Assembly: GCA_903908285.1 (NCBI GenBank)
Contig: CAIVRH010000014.1
Span: 1 to 57,990, forward strand
Origin: an uncultured candidate division Zixibacteria bacterium
GTDB lineage: Bacteria; Zixibacteria; MSB-5A5; SM1-73
Length of the DNA stretch: 57,990 nt
Reading direction: 5' to 3'
Part shown: piece after piece, positions 18,238 through 27,080 of the stretch
Layout: every line of letters begins with the position of its first letter
Numbering within the stretch: the stretch's first letter is position 1
Program-made: the position numbers and the translations under genes
The notes under the pieces: model-generated
Database searches by the model: none
What the model was told of the DNA's origin: nothing
The model's input: only the letters and a program-made list of their open reading frames with translations

Positions 18238-19248
18238 ATGGAGAGAATAAGAGTCGGCGTAGTGGGAGTGGGGCATTTAGGCGAGCATCACACCCGCATC
18301 CTTTCTCAGATTCCGGATGCCATACTAATCGGGATAAATGATATCGATGCGGAAAAAGGCAACCGGACAGCGCAAAAATATAATATCAGGTATTTCGAAA
18401 AACTGGATGACCTTTTAAAAGAGACGGATGCGATCAGCCTGGTGGTTCCGACTACGGTTCATTATCCTCTGGCTCTGATGATACTGGAGAGGGGAAAGGA
18501 TCTGTTGATCGAAAAGCCCATAACCGAGACAGTCGGGCAGGCAGAGGAACTGATCCGTTTGGCTCAAAATAAAGACTCAATCCTGCAGGTGGGGCATATC
18601 GAGAGATTCAATCCGGCTTTTTTGTCGTTGGAAAAATATCAACCCGAGCCAAGATTTATCGAATCTCATCGGCTGGCTCAATTCAATCCCCGGGGAACCG
18701 ACGTGGCGGTGATTTTGGATTTGATGATCCACGATCTGGACCTGATATTGAACTTGGTCAAAAGTCCCATAAAGCAAATAGAAGCGGTTGGCGTTGCGGT
18801 CATCGCCGAAAGTGAGGATATCTGCAATGCCCGGCTGACTTTTGAAAACGGCTGTGTGGCCAACGTTACCGCCAGCCGGATATCCGCCCGGGCTTTGCGC
18901 AAAATGAGGCTTTTCCAAAAGGATTCATATATCTCCCTCGATTTCACGCAGAAGATAGCAGAGGTTTATAGACTGGTAGATGCAAAGCGATTAACCCGGG
19001 AAGAAAAGGAAAAGAAAACCGTGGTGGGGAACATACCGGTGGAAGAGGTGGGTAAGACGGTGTTATACGAGCGACCGGAGATCAAGGAACAGGATATGCT
19101 CACTGCGGAGATAGGATCGTTTATCCATTCGGTGCAAACCAGAGTTCCTCCTCAAGTCACCGGGGAAGACGGGAAAAAAGCTTTGGAAGCAGCGCTTTTG
19201 ATCAAAGAGAAAGCAGAAGAACACAAAAATAGAAGCTTGAAGCCATAG
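18238..19248 (+). CDS. Gfo/Idh/MocA-family NAD(P)-dependent oxidoreductase
   Basis: A protein of 336 residues. The Rossmann motif is RVGVVGVGHLGEHHTRIL at the N-terminus, followed by LLIEKPITETVGQAEEL (the EKP motif of the family), GHIERFNPAF, and DLMIHDLDLILNLV with the catalytic-type His region. I start at the ATG at 18238 with GGAGG five bases before it, not the GTG two codons upstream. It is first in the lpxB operon. Members at this place in other diderms include GnnA-like enzymes that oxidise UDP-GlcNAc for 3-amino lipid A; no GnnB-type aminotransferase is in the window, so a lipid A role is an inference from position. Confidence 0.88.
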   Translation: MERIRVGVVGVGHLGEHHTRILSQIPDAILIGINDIDAEKGNRTAQKYNIRYFEKLDDLLKETDAISLVVPTTVHYPLALMILERGKDLLIEKPITETVGQAEELIRLAQNKDSILQVGHIERFNPAFLSLEKYQPEPRFIESHRLAQFNPRGTDVAVILDLMIHDLDLILNLVKSPIKQIEAVGVAVIAESEDICNARLTFENGCVANVTASRISARALRKMRLFQKDSYISLDFTQKIAEVYRLVDAKRLTREEKEKKTVVGNIPVEEVGKTVLYERPEIKEQDMLTAEIGSFIHSVQTRVPPQVTGEDGKKALEAALLIKEKAEEHKNRSLKP

Positions 19249-19257
19249 GAATATCTT

Positions 19258-19360
19258 TCGTAGGGATGACCCTCGCAGCTATCCGCTTAAAAAGGACTTA
19301 AAAGGACAGGGATCCCGCAAAAGCGGGATTTCGCAAGCTCAACCAGCCCTGTCCCTACGA
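19258..19360. repeat. Nested inverted-repeat element between the oxidoreductase gene and lpxB
   Basis: The ends are TCGTAGGGA (19258-19266) and TCCCTACGA (19352-19360). Inside are GGACAGGG (19304-19311) with CCCTGTCC (19347-19354), and a tight hairpin ATCCCGC-AAAA-GCGGGAT (19312-19329). It ends 17 bases before the lpxB ATG. The nested structure and flanking 9-bp inverted ends look like a small non-autonomous mobile repeat. Confidence 0.65.
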
Positions 19361-19377
19361 TTTATTTTAGGTAACTA

Positions 19378-20526
19378 ATGAACGACCCCAAAAAAATAGT
19401 GATAATAGCCGGAGAGGCATCCGGCGACTTGCATGGTTCCTGCCTGCTCCGAGAGCTTAAAAAGATAAACCCGAATCTGGATATCTTTGGCATCGGCGGG
19501 GACAAGATGAAAAAGGAGGGGGTGGAGCTTATCTTTCACATCGACCGGCTTTCCATCATGGGCTTCTGGGAGGTGCTAAAGAATTTAAGCTACATTAAAA
19601 AAGTGATGAAAACTTTAGTCTCTGCCGTCGAAACTAAAAAACCCCATCTGGCTATATTGATAGATTATCCCGGGTTCAACTTAAGATTCGCCCAAAAAGT
19701 GAAGGACTTGGGTATTCCGGTATTATACTACATCAGCCCCCAGGTTTGGGCCTGGGGAGGCAACCGGGTCAAAAAGATGCAGGGATTGATCGACCGGATG
19801 GTGGTGGTCTTTCCTTTCGAGAAACCTATTTATGATAAATTCGATATCAAATGCGAATTCGTGGGGCATCCCCTGCTGGAGGCAGCCCGACCGGTTCTAT
19901 CCCCAGAAGATTTCCGGAGGAAATTTGACTTGAGAAAAAATGAAGTGGTGCTGGGATTGCTTCCCGGCTCCCGCTGGCAGGAGGTGGAACAGATTCTCCC
20001 CATCATGCTTGAATCGGTTCATCTTTTGAACGCCAGAATCAAAAATTTAAAATTGCTCTTGGGATTGGCTCCCACCATCAAAAAAGAAAAGATAGAAAAT
20101 CTGCTCGCCCCATTTAACACCCCTGTGACCATCGTGGAGAATTTAACCTACGATGTAATGAAGCATTCCGATCTTTTGCTGATCACTTCTGGATCCGCCA
20201 CCCTGGAATGTGCCATTTTGGGCACCCCATTCCTGGTTCTGTATAAGACCAGCTTTTGGACTTATCTGGTGGCGAAGAGTTTGATCAATATCCCCCACAT
20301 CGCCTTAGCCAATGTGGTGGCAGGCAAAAAAATCGTTCCCGAGTTCATTCAGAAAAAGGCGATTCCCCAAAAGATAGCCGACGAGATGTATGATATTCTA
20401 AATGACCAAGCTAGATATAAAACCATTCAAATCGAGCTGGAAAAAGTAAAAGCAAAGTTAGGGGAAGAGGGAGCATCCAGGAAAGCCGCACAAATCATAG
20501 ATCGAATGATGTCGAATGTCGAATAA
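19378..20526 (+). CDS. lpxB: Lipid-A-disaccharide synthase
   Basis: A protein of 382 residues, the GT19 enzyme joining UDP-diacylglucosamine and lipid X into the lipid A disaccharide on the inner face of the membrane. Motifs: VIIAGEASGDLHGS near the start, IDYPGFNLRFA, YYISPQVWAWG, GHPLLE, LLPGSRWQEVEQILP and TSGSATLECAILGTPFLVLY. Length is normal. It is followed 60 bases later by the DUF374 acyltransferase and then the waaA-lpxK fusion, so this operon covers late lipid A steps. The ribosome site is weak (AGGT). Confidence 0.97.
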   Translation: MNDPKKIVIIAGEASGDLHGSCLLRELKKINPNLDIFGIGGDKMKKEGVELIFHIDRLSIMGFWEVLKNLSYIKKVMKTLVSAVETKKPHLAILIDYPGFNLRFAQKVKDLGIPVLYYISPQVWAWGGNRVKKMQGLIDRMVVVFPFEKPIYDKFDIKCEFVGHPLLEAARPVLSPEDFRRKFDLRKNEVVLGLLPGSRWQEVEQILPIMLESVHLLNARIKNLKLLLGLAPTIKKEKIENLLAPFNTPVTIVENLTYDVMKHSDLLLITSGSATLECAILGTPFLVLYKTSFWTYLVAKSLINIPHIALANVVAGKKIVPEFIQKKAIPQKIADEMYDILNDQARYKTIQIELEKVKAKLGEEGASRKAAQIIDRMMSNVE

Positions 20527-20586
20527 ACATTTTTCGTGCGCCGGGCTGGCACAAATTTATTATTTTCTATTAGTATATGGTAATGA

Positions 20587-21258
20587 ATGAAAAAATGGCT
20601 CAGACAGATAAGAGATAAACTGCTATTATTTTCAGCATCCTGGATCGGTCCGATTCTAATTTACCTTCTGGGAATGACATTGAAAGCAGAATGGGTGGGG
20701 GAGGAAAATCTAAATATAATCAGGAAAGAAAGAAAATCCGTGATCTATGCATTCTGGCACGGAAGGATGCTAATTTTTACCTACTCCCACCGGAAGCAAA
20801 AGATACATGTTCTGATCAGCCAGCATCAAGACGGAGAATACATCGCCCGGATTATCCATAGACTGGGATTTATTACGGTGAGAGGATCCACCACCCGGGG
20901 GGGTCCCAAAGCCATTTTCGAACTCTGCGAAAAGATCGCATCCGGATTCGATGTGGCCATCACTCCGGATGGCCCCAAAGGTCCCGGGTTTCAGGTTCAT
21001 CCCGGCATTCTATATGTCGCCCAGAGAAGCGGAATGCCCATAATTCCCATCACCAATTCCGCCAAAAGACGCTGGAACCTCTCCAGCTGGGATAAATTCC
21101 TAATTCCGAAACCTTTTTCTAAGGTGGTGATCGCTCTGGGTAAACCCATCTATGTACCGGTTGATGCTGCCCCTGAAGAATTGGATAATATAAGAAAGGA
21201 ATTGGAAAATGATCTGTCGGAGCTGACCCGAAGGACAGACGATTATTTTCTCAAGTGA
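20587..21258 (+). CDS. DUF374 lysophospholipid-acyltransferase-family protein (LpxJ-like lipid A acyltransferase?)
   Basis: A protein of 223 residues. It has an N-terminal hydrophobic segment (ASWIGPILIYLLGMTL), then VIYAFWHGRMLIF, VLISQHQDGEYIARI, GSTTRGGPKAI, VAITPDGPKGPGFQV and GMPIIPITNSA, all hallmarks of the DUF374 branch of the acyltransferase superfamily, with FWHG in place of the usual HxxxxD. LpxJ of Helicobacter and Campylobacter, a late lipid A acyltransferase, belongs to this branch. Sitting between lpxB and waaA-lpxK, a lipid A secondary acyltransferase role is likely here, though general lysophospholipid acylation is possible. Confidence 0.85.
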   Translation: MKKWLRQIRDKLLLFSASWIGPILIYLLGMTLKAEWVGEENLNIIRKERKSVIYAFWHGRMLIFTYSHRKQKIHVLISQHQDGEYIARIIHRLGFITVRGSTTRGGPKAIFELCEKIASGFDVAITPDGPKGPGFQVHPGILYVAQRSGMPIIPITNSAKRRWNLSSWDKFLIPKPFSKVVIALGKPIYVPVDAAPEELDNIRKELENDLSELTRRTDDYFLK

Positions 21259-21318
21259 GTAATAATCTATCACTTAACTTAATTTAGATGTGAGTTACAC
21301 CAAATCTAATCCGTGCCA

Positions 21319-23733
21319 ATGGACATCCTTTATAATCTCCTTTTAAATATCGCCTTCATATTTTCTTTTCCCTATCTTCTGCTCCGCGCTGCAGTCGGAA
21401 GACATGGAATTTGGGAAAGAATGGGAAGGGTATCCAGTGATAAAATAAAAAAAATCCACTCGAAAAAAGTCATCTGGTTCCACGCCGCTTCGGTCGGAGA
21501 AGTAAAAGTTCTGTCTACAGTGATTCTCCAGATCAAAAAAGATCATCCGGAGTTTACCTTGGTGGTATCGACCGTCACCAAATCCGGTAAAAAAGAGGCG
21601 GAAGTGTCCTTGAAGGATATCGAGTTCGTCTTTCTCCTCCCCGTAGATCTGAAGAGATTCGTCAAAAGAACTTTCAACCGGATCCAGCCTCAAGCTTTGA
21701 TTTTAGTCGAAACCGAGTTTTGGCCCAACCTGATATGCGAAGCCAAAGCCCGGGGATGTGTCACCGCCCTAATCAACGGGCGGATTTCCGAGAAGTCTTT
21801 CAAAAGATATCTTTTGGTAAAAAAACTCTTTATCCAAACGCTTTCCTGCTTTGATCTTATGTGCATGCAATCGGATGAGCACCGGGAGAAGATCATCCGA
21901 TTGGGCGCCCGCCCGGATAAAATCAAAGTAACCGGAAATCTGAAATTCGACCGCCTGCTTTATATCAAAGAAGCTGTGGGCAAAAGCGAGTTGCGAAAAC
22001 AACTGGGTATACCGGATCATCTCCGGGTGATCATCGGCGGGAGCATAAGGTCGGGAGAAGAGCAAATTTTAACCGGCGTATTCAAACGATTGAAATCAGA
22101 AAAGGATAACCTGCTTTTGATCCTGGCTCCCCGGCATCTGGACAAATTGAAAGAGCTGGAAAATTTTCTGTCTGACCAGGGGATGAAATTCATCCGCAAA
22201 AGTCAGCTGGATGGCAATATACCGACAGACTCAAAGGACGTAATCCTCTTGGATACTATCGGAGAGCTTTCCGGACTCTATGCTTTGGCGGATGCGGCAT
22301 TTGTGGGGGGAAGCTTAGTGCCGGTGGGGGGGCATAATCTCCTGGAGCCGGTGATGTATGGAATTCCGGTTATTTTTGGTCCATATATCGATCATTTCAA
22401 GGAGGAAGCCAGAATATTGATTCAATCCGGGGGAGGAATAAAAGTAAAAGATGGGGAAGAGCTTTACGCAACATTGCACGATTTGCTATCGGATGATCGG
22501 AAAAGAATCCGGTTGGGGGAAAATGCCAAAGCCGCTGTAAAAAAAGAGACCGGTGTTTCCAAAATTACTGTCGATTTGATCTTTTCGCTTCTCGAAAGCA
22601 ATCGTCTGCACTCAGGACAAGCCGGCTGTCCGCTGCAAACGCCGTACCTGACAGGGACTACAGATGGCGGGGTAAACCGTACGGTTCACCCCGGAGGACA
22701 GCGGAGTACGGTGATTATGCTGTTGCTTTCTTTTTTCTCCGGGTGGTATGGCTGGGCGGTTTTTATCAGATTTTCTTTTTATCGTCTGGGAATATTTAAA
22801 GTAAAGAGACTGAAGGCTAAAGTCATCAGTGTGGGAAACATCACCGCCGGCGGAACCGGAAAAACCCCACTGGTCATCTATCTGGCGGAAAAGCTAAGAG
22901 AAGAAAACCGGAAAGTGGCGATACTCTCCCGGGGATATAAGCGGGAAAATAAAGAAATGGTGGATTTGAATCAGGGAGCCATCGCCAAAGCAAGCTGGGA
23001 AGATGCCGGGGATGAACCGTATATGATGTCCAGGAGACTTATCGACATACCGATCATTATAAACAAACATAGAAGTGTCTCGGGACCATACGCCATCGAA
23101 AAATATGGAGCGGAGATTTTGATTTTAGATGACGGATTCCAGCATTTAAAAATCCGGAGAGATTTGGATATAGTGGTGATAGATTCAACCATTCCTTTCG
23201 GAAACGGAAAGCTTCTTCCGGTGGGGATACTAAGAGAGCCGCTCTCCTCTCTGAAAAGAGCGGATATATTGGTTTTAACCAAGACTGATCAGATGTCGGA
23301 TAATAACAAGCTCAAAGAAACTTTAAGAAAATATAATCCCCAAGCTCCCATGGTGGAATCGGTTTACCGGATACATTCGGTCGAGAAATTCCCCGATAAC
23401 TCGGCCATCGAGTTGAAGGAATTGGAGGACAAAAAAGCTTTAGCCTTTTCGGGTATTGGGAATCCGGCTTCATTTGAGAATAGTTTGAAACAGCTGAAGG
23501 TCAACCTCGCAGGACATCGAATTTTCCCGGATCATTATTCTTATCGTTCCAAAGATATATCTTCTCTGGTAGGCGAAGCCAAGAATCTGGGTGTTGATTT
23601 TATCATCACCACGGAAAAAGATTCGGTGCGTATACCTATGGTAAACATGCCGGAAATTCCGGTTTATGTGTTAAAAATTGACTTGAGAGTAATAAGTGGA
23701 GAAAATATCCTTTTAAACAAAATCGAGGAATAA
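21319..23733 (+). CDS. waaA-lpxK: Fusion of Kdo transferase (WaaA/KdtA) and lipid A 4'-kinase (LpxK)
   Basis: A single frame of 804 residues. Residues 1 to about 425 are WaaA: MDILYNLLLNIAFIF anchor, HAASVGEVKVLSTVI, ETEFWPNLICEAK, NGRISEKSFKRY, KVTGNLKFD, LAPRHLDK, and VGGSLVPVGGHNLLEP. A polar linker follows at about 425-465. Then LpxK begins MLLLSFFSGWYGW with the Walker A GNITAGGTGKTP (about 504-515), LSRGYKR, DDGFQHLKIRRDLD and TTEKDSVRIP. WaaA adds Kdo to lipid IVA; LpxK phosphorylates the disaccharide before that. The two are normally separate proteins. No stop separates them, but an internal GTG/ATG (22711/22717) behind GGAG could also give free LpxK. The start could be the GTG at 21313. 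Confidence 0.93.
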   Translation: MDILYNLLLNIAFIFSFPYLLLRAAVGRHGIWERMGRVSSDKIKKIHSKKVIWFHAASVGEVKVLSTVILQIKKDHPEFTLVVSTVTKSGKKEAEVSLKDIEFVFLLPVDLKRFVKRTFNRIQPQALILVETEFWPNLICEAKARGCVTALINGRISEKSFKRYLLVKKLFIQTLSCFDLMCMQSDEHREKIIRLGARPDKIKVTGNLKFDRLLYIKEAVGKSELRKQLGIPDHLRVIIGGSIRSGEEQILTGVFKRLKSEKDNLLLILAPRHLDKLKELENFLSDQGMKFIRKSQLDGNIPTDSKDVILLDTIGELSGLYALADAAFVGGSLVPVGGHNLLEPVMYGIPVIFGPYIDHFKEEARILIQSGGGIKVKDGEELYATLHDLLSDDRKRIRLGENAKAAVKKETGVSKITVDLIFSLLESNRLHSGQAGCPLQTPYLTGTTDGGVNRTVHPGGQRSTVIMLLLSFFSGWYGWAVFIRFSFYRLGIFKVKRLKAKVISVGNITAGGTGKTPLVIYLAEKLREENRKVAILSRGYKRENKEMVDLNQGAIAKASWEDAGDEPYMMSRRLIDIPIIINKHRSVSGPYAIEKYGAEILILDDGFQHLKIRRDLDIVVIDSTIPFGNGKLLPVGILREPLSSLKRADILVLTKTDQMSDNNKLKETLRKYNPQAPMVESVYRIHSVEKFPDNSAIELKELEDKKALAFSGIGNPASFENSLKQLKVNLAGHRIFPDHYSYRSKDISSLVGEAKNLGVDFIITTEKDSVRIPMVNMPEIPVYVLKIDLRVISGENILLNKIEE
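22669..22692. repeat. 24-base near-perfect palindrome at the waaA/lpxK junction
   Basis: GGGGTAAACCGT followed by ACGGTTCACCCC: each half is the reverse complement of the other with one mismatch. It sits exactly in the linker codons between the two enzyme domains, with further inverted words (GTCCGCTG upstream, ACAGCGGA downstream) around it. Confidence 0.7.
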
Positions 23734-23739
23734 GAATAA

Positions 23740-25359
23740 ATGGAGATGAAGACCGATTTTCTGGTGATCGGATCGGGCATCGGGGGACTTTCCTTCGCCC
23801 TCAAAGTTTGTGAGCTGGGGGATGTGGTCATCGTTACCAAAAAACAGGACTCCGAATCCAACACCAACTATGCCCAGGGAGGCATTGCCTCCGTTTTGGC
23901 AAAGGATGATGCTTTCAAGTTTCATATAGAAGACACGCTCAAGGCAGGTGATGGCTTATGTAACCCGGAGGTGGTAAGAAAAGTGGTGGAGGCGGGTCCG
24001 GAGTGCATTCATGAATTGATCCGGATAGGCACCCATTTCACCAGAAAAAAAGACGAAGAAAACGAGTTCGATCTGGGACTGGAAGGCGGTCATTCGAAAA
24101 ACCGGGTGGTGCATGCTGCCGATCTTACCGGCAAAGAGGTGGAAAATTCGCTTTTGAGTGCGGTAAAATCCAAACCCAACATAAAAATCCTGGAAGATCA
24201 CATCTCCATCGATTTGATCACACAACATCACCTTAAAGATTACCGCTCAAAACCCGGCGAAAAGATCCAATGCTGGGGAGCTTACGTTCTGGACAAAAAA
24301 AACAATCAGGTTATTGCCTGTCTCTCCAAAATCACCCTTTTAGCCACCGGGGGAGCGGGACAAGTCTACATTCATACCACCAACCCCTCCATTGCCACCG
24401 GCGATGGTCTGGCCATGGCTTACCAAGCCGGGGCGGAGGTGGGCAATTTGGAATTCATCCAGTTTCATCCCACCACCCTGTATCATGAAAAGTCCGATTC
24501 CTTTTTGATCTCCGAGGCGGTGAGAGGAGAAGGCGGGATACTCCGGTTACAAAACGGAGAAACCTTCATGGAGAAATATCATCCCCAAAAAGAGCTGGCT
24601 CCCCGGGATGTGGTGGCCCGGGCTATCGATCACGAGCTGAAAAAACGGGGAGACCCCTGCGTCTTTTTGGACATTACCCATTTGGACCAGAAATTCATCA
24701 AGCTCAGGTTTCCCCATATCTACGGAAAATGTCTCTCCCTGGGTCTGGATATAACCAGAGAATGGATTCCGGTGGTGCCTGCCGCTCATTATACCTGCGG
24801 CGGGGTGGTGACCGATATCGAAGGGAGGACCGGTATCGAAAATTTGTATGCCTGCGGTGAAGTGGCCTGCACCGGAATGCACGGCGCCAACCGGCTGGCA
24901 TCGAATTCTCTTTTGGAGGCGGTGGCTTTTGCCCACTTCGCGGCGGACAGTGCTAAAAGAAAGCTGGCAGGTTTGAAAGACTTTTCCCTCCCCCCCATTC
25001 CCGCCTGGAGCTTGGAAGGGGTATTCGACCAACAGGAATGGGTGATCATCTCCCATAACCGGGAATGGATCGAGAAATTCATGTGGGATTACGTGGGAAT
25101 AGTCCGTTCCAACCGCCGGCTCAAACAAGCCAAACGAAGAATTGATATCCTGCTGGAGGAGATCACCGATTTTTATAAAATCAACCCGGTAACCTACGAT
25201 GTGGTGGAGCTGCGGAATCTCGCCACCGTGGCAAAACTGATCATCGAATGCGCCCTGCAGAGAAAAGAGAGCCGGGGGCTGCATTATAACATCGATTATC
25301 CCCACAAGGACGATAGGAACTGGCATAAAGATACCATCCTGAAATCAGAGGAAATATAA
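23740..25359 (+). CDS. nadB: L-aspartate oxidase
   Basis: A protein of 539 residues, an FAD enzyme that oxidises aspartate to iminoaspartate, the first step of NAD synthesis. FAD-binding [15 protein letters not shown] lies at about residues 6-20; then [74 protein letters not shown] and [15 protein letters not shown], the succinate dehydrogenase/fumarate reductase family signatures with NadB flavour. It is seven bases after the lpxK stop, with GAGGAATAA as ribosome site. nadA and nadC are not in the window. Confidence 0.96.
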   Translation: MEMKTDFLVIGSGIGGLSFALKVCELGDVVIVTKKQDSESNTNYAQGGIASVLAKDDAFKFHIEDTLKAGDGLCNPEVVRKVVEAGPECIHELIRIGTHFTRKKDEENEFDLGLEGGHSKNRVVHAADLTGKEVENSLLSAVKSKPNIKILEDHISIDLITQHHLKDYRSKPGEKIQCWGAYVLDKKNNQVIACLSKITLLATGGAGQVYIHTTNPSIATGDGLAMAYQAGAEVGNLEFIQFHPTTLYHEKSDSFLISEAVRGEGGILRLQNGETFMEKYHPQKELAPRDVVARAIDHELKKRGDPCVFLDITHLDQKFIKLRFPHIYGKCLSLGLDITREWIPVVPAAHYTCGGVVTDIEGRTGIENLYACGEVACTGMHGANRLASNSLLEAVAFAHFAADSAKRKLAGLKDFSLPPIPAWSLEGVFDQQEWVIISHNREWIEKFMWDYVGIVRSNRRLKQAKRRIDILLEEITDFYKINPVTYDVVELRNLATVAKLIIECALQRKESRGLHYNIDYPHKDDRNWHKDTILKSEEI

Positions 25360-25363
25360 GAAT

Positions 25364-26902
25364 ATGAAGCAGGACCAGACTATAATCATACTGGATTTCG
25401 GATCTCAATACACCCAGCTGATCGCCCGGCGCATCCGGGAAAACCGGGTGTTCTGCGAGATCGTTCCCTATAACCAGCCCATCCGGACCTTCCGGGGGAA
25501 GAATTTAAAGGGTTTAGTTCTTTCCGGCGGACCGTCCAGCGTATTCGACCCAGGCGCCCCGTTTTGCGGAAAGGAGATATTCGAATTGGGTGTCCCGGTT
25601 TTGGGTATCTGTTACGGCTTACAGCTTATCGGCAAGCTGTTCGACGGGGAGGTGGAAAGATCGCAAAAGAGAGAGTATGGTAAAGCCATCATTAACATCG
25701 ACCGGCATGAAGACTTGTTTCTTGGAGTAAAGGACAAAACCGTAGTATGGATGAGCCATGGCGATCACCTTTCAAAATTACCGGTTGGATTCGAGGTTTT
25801 AGCTCATACCGAAAATATCGCGTATGCAGGAATTAGAAACCGGGAAAAGAGAGTATTCGGACTGCAATTCCACCCGGAAGTGGTTCATACCGAGGAAGGT
25901 AAAAATATCCTGCATAATTTTCTTTTCCGCATCTGCCAATGTGAGGGGAGCTGGACCACCGAGTCGTTCATCGACGGCACCATTGGCCGGTTAAAAGAAC
26001 AGGTGAAAGACGGCAAGGTCGTCTTGGGACTATCCGGAGGAGTGGATTCGTCGGTTTGTGCGGTTCTGTTGAACAAAGCCATCGGCAAACAACTCCACTG
26101 CATCTTCGTGGATAATGGCCTGTTAAGAAAGAACGAAGCCTTAGAGGTGGTCAGGGCTTTTAAGGATTTCGATCTGAACCTGATTCCGGTGGATGCTTCG
26201 GAAAGATTTTTAATCGGGCTTAAAGGAGTGATCGATCCCGAAGAAAAAAGGAAGATCATCGGGAGAGTCTTCATCCAGGTATTCGAAGAGGAGGCGGAAA
26301 AGATAAAAGATGTGGAATTCTTAGCACAGGGGACGCTTTATCCCGACGTGATCGAAAGCACCTCTTTTAAGGGACCATCCGCCACCATCAAATCCCATCA
26401 CAACGTGGGCGGTTTGCCCCAGGAGATGAATTTGAAGTTGATCGAGCCTTTAAGAGAGCTGTTCAAGGATGAGGTGAGGGAATTAGGGAGAAAGTTAAAC
26501 CTTCCCGAAGTCATCATCGGCCGCCATCCTTTTCCCGGACCGGGTCTGGCAGTGAGAATCTTAGGTGAGATCACCCCGGAGAGGCTCAGTGTATTGAGGG
26601 AGGCGGATGATATTTATATCTCCGAGCTTAAATCGGCGGATTTGTACCATCAAATCTGGCAGGCTTTCTGCGTGCTTCTGCCGGTACAGAGCGTGGGGGT
26701 GATGGGGGATGAGAGAACTTATGAAAATGTCATCGCCTTACGGGCAGTCACCTCTGTCGACGGTATGACTGCCGACTGGGCGCGTATTCCATCCGAGGTG
26801 CTGGGAAGAATCTCCAATCTTATCATTAACTCGGTGAAAGGCGTCAACCGGGTGGTGTATGACATCTCTTCCAAACCTCCCGCCACCATCGAATGGGAAT
26901 AA
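25364..26902 (+). CDS. guaA: GMP synthase (glutamine-hydrolysing)
   Basis: A protein of 512 residues that turns XMP into GMP using glutamine and ATP. The N-terminal class I amidotransferase has [16 protein letters not shown], nucleophile Cys83 in [10 protein letters not shown], and the His-Glu pair in [10 protein letters not shown]. The ATP pyrophosphatase has [16 protein letters not shown]. The dimerisation/XMP domain has [17 protein letters not shown] and ends KPPATIEWE, the usual end of GuaA. Length is standard. It lies four bases after nadB and is probably the last gene of the lpx-nad-gua run. Confidence 0.97.
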   Translation: MKQDQTIIILDFGSQYTQLIARRIRENRVFCEIVPYNQPIRTFRGKNLKGLVLSGGPSSVFDPGAPFCGKEIFELGVPVLGICYGLQLIGKLFDGEVERSQKREYGKAIINIDRHEDLFLGVKDKTVVWMSHGDHLSKLPVGFEVLAHTENIAYAGIRNREKRVFGLQFHPEVVHTEEGKNILHNFLFRICQCEGSWTTESFIDGTIGRLKEQVKDGKVVLGLSGGVDSSVCAVLLNKAIGKQLHCIFVDNGLLRKNEALEVVRAFKDFDLNLIPVDASERFLIGLKGVIDPEEKRKIIGRVFIQVFEEEAEKIKDVEFLAQGTLYPDVIESTSFKGPSATIKSHHNVGGLPQEMNLKLIEPLRELFKDEVRELGRKLNLPEVIIGRHPFPGPGLAVRILGEITPERLSVLREADDIYISELKSADLYHQIWQAFCVLLPVQSVGVMGDERTYENVIALRAVTSVDGMTADWARIPSEVLGRISNLIINSVKGVNRVVYDISSKPPATIEWE

Positions 26903-27080
26903 TCTTTATCCTGGCAGCGGTTAAAGACAGATGACGAATGGTTTCCGTACCTCTCCCCACCAGTCCTCTTTTCCACTATGTGGAAAGGGGATACAGAAGA
27001 TCAGTAGTCTCGGAAGTAAGGTCCGCCAGCAAACTTCGGTTATCTTAATCGAAGTTATCTAGGTAGGAGATCCTTCAAAC

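Noticed and set aside
24547-25326. 259-codon minus-strand frame antisense to nadB
   Set aside because: A shadow of a well-supported gene; its translation has no domain and odd His/Gln/Gly composition.
26903-27080. Possible tRNA or terminator after guaA
   Set aside because: Two short hairpins (TTTCCAC/GTGGAAA and AACTTCG/CGAAGTT) are present, but there is no cloverleaf, CCA end or T-run.
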